Shown here one piece after another: positions 22,377-32,819 of a stretch of 64,000 nt of DNA. The translations under genes were made by a program, and so were the position numbers. Every line of letters begins with the position of its first letter. Positions within the stretch are counted from its first letter, which is position 1. The notes beneath the pieces are model-generated. The model had not been told where the DNA came from. It searched no databases and worked only from the letters and a program-made list of their open reading frames with translations. Source of the DNA: Gautieria morchelliformis (taxonomy: Eukaryota > Basidiomycota > Agaricomycetes > Gomphales > Gomphaceae); the NCBI GenBank assembly GCA_015179125.1, contig WHVA01000138.1:167644-231643 (forward strand), read 5' to 3'.

Positions 22377-22873
22377 TGTAGAGGACAGGAATTATAGGCA
22401 GTAGGTATGGACTTGTTGCTCAAAAGAATAGACTAGAAATTAATTCACTCTCTCAGTGAATTTAGTTGTCACTATAAATATATTATACACTACCTAGAAA
22501 TTAATTCACTACAGAGGATTTCTAGGTCAATAAATCGAAAGAATGCTAGACTAATTTACTTGCCTCTCTCAGTGAATTTAGTTGTCACTGAGAGAGGGGG
22601 AAATTGTTTCACTGCGCATGTACTACTATCCGGCCCTTTAGCGCCCAAGAGCTCGCGCGTCGAAGTCATTTCAGACTCCGCTGGGTGCAGCCGCTTGTGA
22701 AAGTAGGAATAACAAAATGAAATAGAGAGACAGGGAGTGAGTGGAAAATTTCGAAAATCACCAGAGAAATGGATGCATGATACAAGAACAACATGAGAAG
22801 AAATTGAGAAAGCACACAACAAATTGGATATATTATGCTTGATTTTGGTGCAGGAGCATCAATGCACCCAACA
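22377..22873 (-). repeat. 3' LTR of copia A1
   Basis: 497 bases. The polypurine tract on the minus strand (CTTGAGGGGGCG, about 22874-22886) precedes it. It contains two inverted CTCTCTCAGTGA-type motifs that can pair with each other. It differs from the 5' LTR by one base seen by eye. Confidence 0.9.
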
Positions 22874-22886
22874 CGCCCCCTCAAGC

Positions 22887-23288
22887 TTAATATATTCCGA
22901 TTTGCTCGTTGAGGATCTTCACTCTAGGACTAGAAAGTCCTTTGGTGAGGATATCTGCCAACATTTGTTCGGTTGGCAAATAAACGAGCTTGGCTTGTTG
23001 ATTTTTGATTATATCTCGAAGGAAATATAATCTGATGTCGAAATGTTTGGTTCTCGTGTGTTGTTGAGTGCAATATGTGATGGCAATGGCTGATTGATTG
23101 TCTGAATAAATTTTGATGGGTCTGTTCAGTGGTTGGAATATTTCAGAAATAAAATGGCGCATCCAGAGAGCCTCTTTGCCCGCATGGGTCAGGGCAACGA
23201 ATTCGGCTTCAGTTGATGAGAGGGCTACTATCGACTGTTTCTGGCAACTCCATGAAACAGTGCCTCCATCAATCTGAAATAAGTATGC
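22887..23288 (-). pseudogene. Copia A1 RNase H domain, after an in-frame TAG
   Basis: Reading on from the 669-codon ORF past TAG (SY*AYLFQ), the frame continues QKQSIVALSSTEAEFVAL, then IYSDNQSAI, TKHFDIR, QMLADILTKGL and a stop before the polypurine tract. These are the later RNase H motifs of Ty1/copia pol. The TAG is also found in copia A2. Confidence 0.85.
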
Positions 23289-25298
23289 CTAATACGAACG
23301 CCTATGACTCTGTGAACCCCAATCCGCATCTGAATACCCCATCAAGCCGTCTCGATTTCTTCCAAGTGTGAGCTTGTAATGCTTCGTGCCTTTCAAATAT
23401 TTGAAGACATGTTTGACTGCATTCCAATGTGTGCCACCTGGATTTTCGAGGAATTGCGAAAGCAATGACACCGCAAATGCAATGTCAGGTCGAGTGGCTA
23501 CAGCTGCCCACATCAGTGATCCTATAGCTTGCCTGTACGGGAACTTCGACATGGCTTTCTTGCCTCTCTCTGTAGAAGGACATTGGTCTTTTGATAATTT
23601 AACAGCTGGGTCAAGGGGCGTAGCATAAGTCTTTGCATCTTCGAGATTGAATTTTTTGATGATCTTCTCGATGTATGCAGGTTGTGAAATTGCAATAGTT
23701 TTCTTCTGCCAGTCTCTTTCGATTTTGAGATTCAATAGCCAATGAATCTCGCCTAGATCTTTCATACTGAAGACCTGAGCAAGATCTCGTTTGACTTCGT
23801 CCAGGACTGACTGATTCTCAGCTGTGATGGTGAGATCATCCACAGCTGTTGCAATGATCACATGCCCCTTTCCGCCACGTCTATAAAATACAGCCCCATC
23901 TGTGGCTGACGTAGTGAATCCTAATTTGTGGAATTCACCACTTAGACGTTTGTACCATTCCCTTCCAGATTGTTTGAGGCCATAGAGTGCTTTCTTCAAA
24001 AGTAGCACTTCGTCTTTGTCTCTAGACTCATATCCATACGGCTGCTTCATGTAAATAGGTTCAGGTAGTGTAGCATTGAGGTATGCATAGTCCACGTCCA
24101 TTTGATGGATAGGCCAGTCATTCCTAGCAGCAATGGCGCATATGATCCGTAGGGAGGATAATCGAGCAACAGGTGAGTATGTCTCATCATAGTCGACTCC
24201 AAACTTCTGTGTGAAGCCTTGGGCGACCATTCTCGATTTAGGCATTATTGGTTTCCCTTCTGGATTACGCTTCCAAAGGTAGACCCATTTATTACCGACA
24301 ATATTGGCTCCAGGTGGTTTGGCTCGTTCCCACACTCCCTTGTCGATTAGGGCCTCATACTCTTTGTCCATTGATTTCTTCCATATAGGATTATTCAGAG
24401 CTTCGTCTGCATTGCTAGGTTCAATTTGACTCAAATCCGGCGCCTTGTTATTGTTTTGACCGTCGGTTAGAAACGCACTGATGGCACACTCATAGCTACT
24501 GATGCCATCAATCTCGGAGGATAATTCTTGGTCGAATAAAACTTCTTTATGGTCCTCAACGTCCTCGTAAGCTAGCGTAGTCATATGTGCGCCAGCTTGT
24601 CTCTGGGTTTGAGATCTTGTTACGGGACCTGATGGGGCCGGCTGCACTTGTTGTTGACGGATCCTTTCGCTTCTCCTTATCGGTTCAGCTTCTCTAGGTC
24701 TGTCATCAACTCCCTGAATAGGTTGCAGCTTTTCAAGATATTCCTCTGGTGCATTTTCATCAATTTCTTCGATCTTTGCCTCTTCGCTGACTAAGCGACC
24801 GGGTACAGGCACTGATGCCGGAATGGCCTTCTTCTCTTCTCTAGACGTAGGTAGCTTGGATTCCTCAATAGAAATGATTGGGACCTTTCCCTTCTTCATC
24901 TCTGAATCAAACACAACGTTCCGCTCGACAGAAACTTTGTGCGAGTCAGGACAATAAATATAATGACCATGGCTCTGCGCAGAAATTCCTATCCACCGAG
25001 CTCTCTTGGCACGAGCTTCCAATTTATCTCCCTGAGTGACCTTAACATAGACTTCAGTTCCCCACGCGTGAATGTCTTTGAGATTCGGTTTCTCATGGTG
25101 GATCATCTTGTAGGGCGTTTTATCCGGTAGGGCTCTTGTGTGCGTCCTGTTCCTAAGATAATTGGCATGCTGTATTGCATAGCCCCATAATATCTTAGGA
25201 AGGCCTGATTCTAACAGCATGGCACGAGTTCTCTCAGTGAGAGTTCGGTTCAGACGTTCGGCAACACCATTAGACTCTGGTGTGTCGTGTACCGTCAA
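23289..25298 (-). pseudogene. Copia A1 integrase C-terminal half, reverse transcriptase, start of RNase H
   Basis: 669 open codons without a proper start: the piece is in another frame from Gag-PR-IN and continues it after a frameshift and apparent small deletion near 25360. The integrase Glu lies in ESNGVAERLN (residues 8-17). The linker is followed by RT (about 330-575) with QMDVDYAYLNA (399-409), LKQSGREWY and an AVDD active site (485-488), where animal and plant copia have YVDD. RNase H begins with YSDADWG near the end. It copies the element RNA into DNA and integrates it in virus-like particles. The frame is interrupted, so this copy is not autonomous. Confidence 0.9.
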
Positions 25299-25365
25299 CT
25301 GATGCTTCGTGCCTTGTTTGGCTAGATGCTGTTCGAATTCAGAGCTCGTATACTCGCCCCCTCGA

Positions 25366-27102
25366 TCAGAAACAAGTGCCTTGATGTGTACATTTCTCTG
25401 TCGAAGCAGAGAATGCTTCTGATTTGTTCGCCATGAGATAGATCACCGATTCTCTTGAGTAATCATCGATAAAGGAGACATAATATGACTTCTTATCGAT
25501 TGTGAGGTGCCTTGCAGGTCCCCAGACATCAGAATAAATTCTGTCACCGAATTTTGATGTTCGGTCTCTGGGTTCTCGAGGAAGAGGTTTGCGTGCAATC
25601 TTGGCCTGAATACACGCATCGCAGACAATTCTATCGCCTGTGGAGCTCAGTTCAATGCCCAATATCATGCCATGATTTAATAGATGTTGTAGGGACTTCT
25701 GTGAGATATGCCCCATTTTTTGATGAATTTCCATGGCAGACAAACACATATGGGCTTGAGCACTTGGTGACTGGAGGTCTAGTTGATATAAACCATTGAC
25801 CTTCGGTGCTTGCATCAATACCTTTCCAGTAGCGTTAGATATTGTGCATTTCTGGCCACTGAGTCGAATGTCGTAGCCAGCATCATCGCACCGACCGATC
25901 GAGACGAGGGTAGCAGCAATTTTTGGAGCATAATATGTATCTTGCAACATGACTTCTACTGTTTTATCTCCAACCTTGTTGGATAATACAAGCAGTCCTG
26001 AACCGAAGGCATCAAAAGTGCCTTTGTTGGCTGCTCGGATTGTCCTCGGCTGTGAGAATTGACAGTAGTTCCTCAATAAATTTTTATGAGGAGTCATATG
26101 CAATGTCGTTCCGGTGTCGAGTATAACTATAACTCCTGAGGATGTGCTCAGATTGAAATTAGAGCACTCGTCAAAATTGGTGAAGGCAAGATGCCCATCA
26201 CCACTTTCCTCAGAAGAGGACTCTTCTTCGGCAACATTCGCTTTTGCTTTACCCTTCTTCTTCTTCTTGGCTTTGGCTTTTTTCTTCTGACGTGGTCCTT
26301 GACCTTCTTTACCACCTCCTTTAGCCCAGCAATTTTCGATGGAATGTCCAGGCTTTTTGCAGTTGGTGCATACATGCGCCTTCTGCCCCTTCTGGTCCTT
26401 CTTAGTAGATGAACCAATAAACACCTGCTCTTCTTGCGGGAGTGTTTTCTTCCTGTCATACTGAGCCTTTAGTACCCTAATAATATTATCAGGGACCAAT
26501 GGCATCCCGCATTCTTCAAGCGAAGTGGTAAGGGCGTTCATGACTGCCTCATAGGATGGTGGAAGTGATGCAAGGATGATGTCCATAAATTCTTCTTCGG
26601 AAACTCTGGCTCCCATCTCATTAAGACGAGCATATAGGTCTTGGGCCTTGTCCAAATGATCTCTCAAGTCTCCATCCTCAGGACATCTCATACTGCGGAG
26701 TTGTCGCTGCAGGCTGGTGAGGACCATCTTGGGCTTTTTGGTCATCTCATTGACCAATGCATCCCAAGTCTCTTTTGCTGTCTTCTGCTTCTGTAGCATC
26801 AGGGCTAATGACTCTGACACTGAGACGATGATTTGGGTCTTGGCTTGTCCTTCTCTAGCAAGGTATCTCTCCAGCTTCTCCTCAGCCTTATCCATCTGAG
26901 TTTCCTCAGCTTCTGTGAGAATATGGCCTGGGGGCATAACTGGAGGATCAGGAGGTCTAGTGACTCTCCCTTCTACATGCTTGAGTAGATTTTTGGACTC
27001 GAAATAGCTGATGAGAGTGGCTCGCCACAATGGCCAATTACTACCATCAGTAGCAAGCTTCTCAACACCCAATAGCTTCTCAGAAGTGTCTCCGGGGCCC
27101 AT
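25366..27102 (-). pseudogene. Copia A1 Gag, protease and integrase N-terminal half
   Basis: 578 codons from ATG at 27102. Gag occupies about residues 1-300, with a CCHC zinc knuckle CTNCKKPGHSIENC (245-258) and a lysine-rich tail (270-290). The protease has LDTGTTLHM (DTG at 329-331). The GAG-pre-integrase HHCC motif is HQKMGH...CDACIQAK near 450-500. The integrase core starts YSDVWGP with FIDDYSR. The ORF ends by frameshift within the integrase. The start ATG lies inside the presumed primer-binding site. The same protein is encoded by copia A2 at 31016-32752. Confidence 0.9.
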
Positions 27103-27107
27103 AACCC

Positions 27108-27604
27108 TGTAGAGGACAGGAATTATAGGCAGTAGGTATGGACTTGTTGCTCAAAAGAATAGACTAGAAATTAATTCACTCTCTCAGTGAATTTAGTTGT
27201 CACTATAAATATATTATACACTACCTAGAAATTAATTCACTACAGAGGATTTCTAGGTCAATAAATCGAAAGAATGCTAGACTAATTTACTTGCCTCTCT
27301 CAGTGAATTTAGTTGTCACTGAGAGAGGGGGAAATTGTTTCACTGCGCATGTACTACTATCCGGCCCTTTAGCGCCCAAGAGCTCACGCGTCGAAGTCAT
27401 TTCAGACTCCGCTGGGTGCAGCCGCTTGTGAAAGTAGGAATAACAAAATGAAATAGAGAGACAGGGAGTGAGTGGAAAATTTCGAAAATCACCAGAGAAA
27501 TGGATGCATGATACAAGAACAACATGAGAAGAAATTGAGAAAGCACACAACAAATTGGATATATTATGCTTGATTTTGGTGCAGGAGCATCAATGCACCC
27601 AACA
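27108..27604 (-). repeat. 5' LTR of copia A1
   Basis: 497 bases. By eye it matches both LTRs of copia A2. It is followed on the minus strand by GGGTTATGGGCCCC, the presumed primer-binding site. Confidence 0.9.
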
Positions 27605-28464
27605 TCTGGCACACTACATGCCGGATGTTAGCGCATATACCACCCTGCTATCAGGCTGTGCGCGTAATAACCGTCCATTCGAATGGACACCACTGCTCGT
27701 TACACTTAAATATAACTTAAATATAAAATTGGGACAAATGCTGGCAAAGCATTAAGGCATTGGCCTGTAAGGCCCCGATCCTGCGTCCAGTAGACGCAAG
27801 GTACCCAGAGCCGATCTGGGTGATCACCGATGGATCAAAAGCCGGCGTCGGTGCGGTCTACGGCCAGGGTCCTGACTGGAAAACTTGTCGACCAGCCAGC
27901 TTCTTGTCAAAGAAGTTCAGCGTTGCTCAGCAACACTACCAGACTCACGAGCACGAGACGATCGCGGTGCTCGAGGCTCTCATGAAATGGGAGGACAAAC
28001 TGCTGGGGCGAAGGTTCACCCTCATCACAGACCACAAGGGGCTCGAGTACTTAAAGACCCAAAAGAGCATATCTGACGGACAGGTCAGATGGTGGGAGTT
28101 TCTATCCCGGTTCAATTTCAACACCGTTCATGTAGATGGTGTAGAGAACAAGGTAGCGGACTGCCTGTCGCGCTACTATGACAGCGACACGAGTGATGAC
28201 ACTCACCCGGACCACGTCTTCGTGAACGCGGATGCGTGTTTAGACCCGGACGGTGAGTTATTGCCCACCGACCGGTATGTCGAGTTGCGAACAGCGGCAA
28301 CAAGATGCTCTAAACGCCTCGCTGAGAAGACAGAGGCGAGAGTAACGGAAGCTGCCGCATTAAACGAGGGCTCACCAGAGCCCGCGACTACGACGATGAC
28401 ATCAGAGCCATCGCCGCAGGAAATGATGGCGCACCCCTGCGCCGGATCGTCGAGCAAGGCGTAG
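27605..28464 (+). pseudogene. Gypsy C RT end and RNase H (inverted block)
   Basis: This is the direct continuation of the RT at 35742. LVQYL joins AHYMPDVSAYTTLLSGC when copia A2, one TSD copy and the inversion are undone. A 31-base AT-rich insertion (27699-27729) interrupts WTPLL and DKCWQSIKAL. The RNase H follows with WVITDGSKAGVGAV, HEHETIAVLEAL, ITDHKGLEYL and VADCLSRYY. The frame ends after an acidic linker. RNase H removes RNA from the RNA-DNA hybrid during reverse transcription. Confidence 0.9.
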
Positions 28465-29813
28465 ACCTGTCCAAGGTCCTACGAGACGCGTACCACAGGG
28501 ACACCGTGTTCACAAAGATCATGGCGCACCCGGACGCGCACCCGAGATTCAGGACCCGGGACGGGCTGATCTGGACTAAGAATCAGCTCAAGAGAGACGC
28601 CATTGCCGTCCCCCGCTCTGTTCTTCAAGGGGGAAGGAAGCTGATCGAAATTATCATCGATAGGGCACATCAGATAGTCGGCCACTACGGCCATCTGAAG
28701 ACTTAGAACTACGTTCTGCACATCGTGCGCGAGGTGTCAGATGACGAAAACTGGGCCACAACGGTCCAAAGGCCTACTACACAGCCTACCCATTCCAGAT
28801 AGGCCGTGGCAGTCGATTGGCATTGACTTCATGGGGCCCCTGCCCAAATCCAATGACTGTGACTACCTGATGGTAGTCATCGACCGACTAACGTCGCTCG
28901 TACACCTCGTACCAACCACGACGAGCGTGTCAGCCAAGGGAGTGGCCTGGCTGTTTCTGAAGGAGGTCATCTGACTACACGGAGTTCCCGACTCCATCGT
29001 CTCGGACAGGGACTCAAAGTTCACGTCGATCTTCTGGCGTGAACTCCAGCGACTCATGGGGACTAAGCTCCTCATGTCAACTGCCTTCCATCCACAAACG
29101 GATGGAGCAACCAAGCGGGCAAACCGCTCCATCGGCCAGATATTGCGCGCGGTCGTCAGAGACGATCAAAAGGATTGGGCATTGAAATGCCCAATGGTTG
29201 AGGTCGCCCTCAACAGCAACGTCAGCGCGACCCCGCGGATAGACCTCCCCATAGCCGCGGACACCCCGTTCAAGGGGGTGGCCCGGTTCACACATCAGGC
29301 AAAATGGAACCTGATGGCAGCACACGATGCAATCATAGAGCATCGAGTGACGCAAATGTTTCACGCAAATAAGAAACGTATGGTGAGCGACAGGTACGCG
29401 GCCAACGACCGCGTCTACCTTTCGACACAAAACCTAACTCTCCCGAAAGGAAGAGCCAGAAAGCTAGTCCCGCGGTACATCGGACCGTACCACGTCATCG
29501 AGGCTCACAACGACGCCTCGACAGTGACCCTCAATCTTCCCGACGAACTGAAAGCCGTCGCATTTCACCGGTCTTCCATTCCAGCCTCGTACGGCGATAC
29601 GAGGCTAACAACGATGAATTGTTCCCTCGTCGTGAGGCCAAGTCATTTTACGACTTCGGAGCAAATGACGACGAGGAGTGGCTCGTTGACGAGATTATCG
29701 CACATCGATGGATAAACTCGACGGACCTGGAGTTCCAGGTCCGTTGGACCCTAGGCGACGTGACATGGGAACCCATGTCGTCCTGCAAGGACCTTGTAGC
29801 CCTAGATAGCTAG
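28465..29813 (+). pseudogene. Gypsy C integrase with chromodomain-like end (inverted block)
   Basis: Zinc-binding region: AHQIVGHYGH supplies the two His and CTSCARCQMTK supplies the Cys pair, but a deletion and frameshift near 28705 separate them. Core: IGIDFMGPLP gives the first Asp and IVSDRDSKF the second. The third motif reads TDGATKRANR, where the catalytic Glu of T.E is replaced by Lys. A TGA at about 28972 interrupts KEVI.LHG. The C-terminus has a GPY-type motif (YIGPYHVI) and a chromodomain-like module WLVDEIIAHRW...VRWTLGDVTWEP. A frameshift lies near 29550. Inactive. Confidence 0.9.
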
Positions 29814-29984
29814 CTAGAGCTTCGGGGGGTGGGCAAGCCACGCGACCTCCCCAGACGCCACTAGATGCGTCTGTCACATGCAGACCACGTGACGCGCTGG
29901 CCACGGCGCGGTTAAATTTTCGCCTCGGATCTTTCCGAGGGCGCATCGCTTCTTGGAAGCAACCACCATCATCTACCCACAAAG
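29814..29984 (+). other. Pol to third-ORF spacer of gypsy C
   Basis: A spacer of about 170 bases with an inverted repeat around CCTCGGATCTTTCCGAGG (29924-29941), which could form a small hairpin just before the third ORF. The same sequence, decayed, is seen in gypsy D, where it is split by an insertion. Confidence 0.5.
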
Positions 29985-30513
29985 ATGATGCCCCCCAAAG
30001 ATGGGATGGACGTTGACCCGTCAACGTCCACAACGCGGACATCGGCCCCGAGACAAGGGGCCGCACACATTCTCCGTGCTCCAATAGACCAGGACAGGAG
30101 CACTGGATGATCATGGGCTGGGAGGACGCCCTCGCCATCGTCCACCCGGAAGATTGCACAACATGCGCGGACTACGCCGCGCACCTTAGGGCCGCGACCG
30201 GCACCCGCAAGGTCAAATTGCGGGATGAGGACATCGGCGACGCCGTCGATGCAGCCTGGGGATGGCTCCCACGGGGCATCGTGCGCGACACGCGGGAGGA
30301 GCCCCTCCGGGACATCCATGACCTTAAAAAGGAGGTCAAGGAGCTGGAACGCGCGGTCGAGGACCGCGGCGACGTGCTCGCAACCGAGCGCGCAAGGATC
30401 AAGGAACTGGAGCAACAGCTGAGCGCAGCCCAGCTCCAGGTTACCCTGGTCCACGCTGCCTCAGCAAGGCCGCGACATGACCCAGCCACAGACCCAGTGG
30501 CCGGGCCATCATC
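29985..30513 (+). pseudogene. Third ORF of gypsy C, N-terminal third (inverted block)
   Basis: Starts ATGATGCCCCCC after a purine-rich leader. It encodes KDGMDVDPSTST and, after a four-base insertion near 30095 relative to gypsy D, HWMIMGWEDALAIVHPEDC. A coiled coil follows (DLKKEVKELERAVEDR and IKELEQQL, 30325-30420), then VAGPSS, where copia A2 begins. The continuation is at 22376. The homologous ORF in gypsy D is uninterrupted at this point, which proves the original order. Function is unknown. A coiled coil plus a basic patch would suit a nucleic-acid or capsid-associated protein, but this is a guess. Confidence 0.75.
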
Positions 30514-31010
30514 TGTTGGGTGCATTGATGCTCCTGCACCAAAATCAAGCATAATATATCCAATTTGTTGTGTGCTTTCTCAATTTCTTCTCATGTTGTT
30601 CTTGTATCATGCATCCATTTCTCTGGTGATTTTCGAAATTTTCCACTCACTCCCTGTCTCTCTATTTCATTTTGTTATTCCTACTTTCACAAGCGGCTGC
30701 ACCCAGCGGAGTCTGAAATGACTTCGACGCGTGAGCTCTTGGGCGCTAAAGGGCCGGATAGTAGTACATGCGCAGTGAAACAATTTCCCCCTCTCTCAGT
30801 GACAACTAAATTCACTGAGAGAGGCAAGTAAATTAGTCTAGCATTCTTTCGATTTATTGACCTAGAAATCCTCTGTAGTGAATTAATTTCTAGGTAGTGT
30901 ATAATATATTTATAGTGACAACTAAATTCACTGAGAGAGTGAATTAATTTCTAGTCTATTCTTTTGAGCAACAAGTCCATACCTACTGCCTATAATTCCT
31001 GTCCTCTACA
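30514..31010 (+). repeat. 5' LTR of copia A2
   Basis: 497 bases, TGTTGGGTGCAT to CCTCTACA. It contains the CTCTCTCAGTGACAAC and AATTCACTGAGAGAG inverted words, which can form a hairpin near 30790-30825 and recur near 30915-30945. Confidence 0.9.
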
Positions 31011-31024
31011 GGGTTATGGGCCCC
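31011..31024 (+). promoter_or_regulatory. Presumed primer-binding site (half-tRNA type) of copia A2
   Basis: Immediately after the 5' LTR is GGGTTATGGGCCCC. It is complementary to a CCATAACCC-type anticodon stem-loop of a methionine tRNA (CAU anticodon), as in Drosophila copia and yeast Ty5, which prime from a cleaved half tRNA-iMet. The Gag start codon (31016) is the triplet that pairs with the anticodon. Confidence 0.6.
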
Positions 31025-32752
31025 GGAGACACTTCTGAGAAGCTATTGGGTGTTGAGAAGCTTGCTACTGATGGTAGTAATTGGCCATTGTGGCGAGCCA
31101 CTCTCATCAGCTATTTCGAGTCCAAAAATCTACTCAAGCATGTAGAAGGGAGAGTCACTAGACCTCCTGATCCTCCAGTTATGCCCCCAGGCCATATTCT
31201 CACAGAAGCTGAGGAAACTCAGATGGATAAGGCTGAGGAGAAGCTGGAGAGATACCTTGCTAGAGAAGGACAAGCCAAGACCCAAATCATCGTCTCAGTG
31301 TCAGAGTCATTAGCCCTGATGCTACAGAAGCAGAAGACAGCAAAAGAGACTTGGGATGCATTGGTCAATGAGATGACCAAAAAGCCCAAGATGGTCCTCA
31401 CCAGCCTGCAGCGACAACTCCGCAGTATGAGATGTCCTGAGGATGGAGACTTGAGAGATCATTTGGACAAGGCCCAAGACCTATATGCTCGTCTTAATGA
31501 GATGGGAGCCAGAGTTTCCGAAGAAGAATTTATGGACATCATCCTTGCATCACTTCCACCATCCTATGAGGCAGTCATGAACGCCCTTACCACTTCGCTT
31601 GAAGAATGCGGGATGCCATTGGTCCCTGATAATATTATTAGGGTACTAAAGGCTCAGTATGACAGGAAGAAAACACTCCCGCAAGAAGAGCAGGTGTTTA
31701 TTGGTTCATCTACTAAGAAGGACCAGAAGGGGCAGAAGGCGCATGTATGCACCAACTGCAAAAAGCCTGGACATTCCATCGAAAATTGCTGGGCTAAAGG
31801 AGGTGGTAAAGAAGGTCAAGGACCACGTCAGAAGAAAAAAGCCAAAGCCAAGAAGAAGAAGAAGGGTAAAGCAAAAGCGAATGTTGCCGAAGAAGAGTCC
31901 TCTTCTGAGGAAAGTGGTGATGGGCATCTTGCCTTCACCAATTTTGACGAGTGCTCTAATTTCAATCTGAGCACATCCTCAGGAGTTATAGTTATACTCG
32001 ACACCGGAACGACATTGCATATGACTCCTCATAAAAATTTATTGAGGAACTACTGTCAATTCTCACAGCCGAGGACAATCCGAGCAGCCAACAAAGGCAC
32101 TTTTGATGCCTTCGGTTCAGGACTGCTTGTATTATCCAACAAGGTTGGAGATAAAACAGTAGAAGTCATGTTGCAAGATACATATTATGCTCCAAAAATT
32201 GCTGCTACCCTCGTCTCGATCGGTCGGTGCGATGATGCTGGCTACGACATTCGACTCAGTGGCCAGAAATGCACAATATCTAACGCTACTGGAAAGGTAT
32301 TGATGCAAGCACCGAAGGTCAATGGTTTATATCAACTAGACCTCCAGTCACCAAGTGCTCAAGCCCATATGTGTTTGTCTGCCATGGAAATTCATCAAAA
32401 AATGGGGCATATCTCACAGAAGTCCCTACAACATCTATTAAATCATGGCATGATATTGGGCATTGAACTGAGCTCCACAGGCGATAGAATTGTCTGCGAT
32501 GCGTGTATTCAGGCCAAGATTGCACGCAAACCTCTTCCTCGAGAACCCAGAGACCGAACATCAAAATTCGGTGACAGAATTTATTCTGATGTCTGGGGAC
32601 CTGCAAGGCACCTCACAATCGATAAGAAGTCATATTATGTCTCCTTTATCGATGATTACTCAAGAGAATCGGTGATCTATCTCATGGCGAACAAATCAGA
32701 AGCATTCTCTGCTTCGACAGAGAAATGTACACATCAAGGCACTTGTTTCTGA
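31016..32752 (+). pseudogene. Copia A2 Gag, protease and integrase N-terminal half
   Basis: 578 codons, identical in sequence to the A1 copy at 25366-27102. It has a Gag N-terminus with WPLWRATLISYF, zinc knuckle at residues 245-258, protease DTG at 329-331, and HHCC motif and first catalytic part of the integrase at the end. The frame is lost near 32735, where a frameshift, and probably a short deletion, precedes RQRNVHIKALVSDRGGEY in the next frame. Confidence 0.9.
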
Positions 32753-32819
32753 TCGAGGGGGCGAGTATACGAGCTCTGAATTCGAACAGCATCTAGCCAA
32801 ACAAGGCACGAAGCATCAG

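Larger units (their letters stand above)
22377..27604 (-). mobile_element. Copia A1, near-full-length Ty1/copia element inside gypsy C
   Basis: This is a 5228-base element with 497-base LTRs (22377-22873 and 27108-27604). LTR termini are TGTTGGGTGCAT and CCTCTACA. The coding strand is minus. It is essentially identical to copia A2 (30514-35741): the three translated segments are the same, and by eye I find one LTR difference (GCGCG versus CACGCG at about 22649). Its left flank is GATGA and its right flank TCTGG, so it has no TSD of its own. Instead the flanks pair with those of A2. Confidence 0.95.

Noticed and set aside
22556..22884. Recurring 72-88 codon ORFs (start MLCAFSISSHVVLV and VGCIDAPAPKSS types) present at 22556, 27287, 30565, 35296, 57885 and 58552
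   Set aside because: They lie entirely within copia-type LTRs on a fixed strand. They contain the LTR ends and decay freely in diverged LTRs, so they are chance frames in a repeated sequence.
26148..26459. 103-codon Lys/Arg-rich ORF overlapping copia Gag (also 31659-31970)
   Set aside because: It is the alternative frame of the lysine-rich Gag tail. Its composition follows from AAG-rich codons in the main frame.
20913..30513. Third ORF of gypsy C as an envelope gene
   Set aside because: No signal peptide, transmembrane helix, furin-like site or fusion-peptide-like stretch is seen in either copy.
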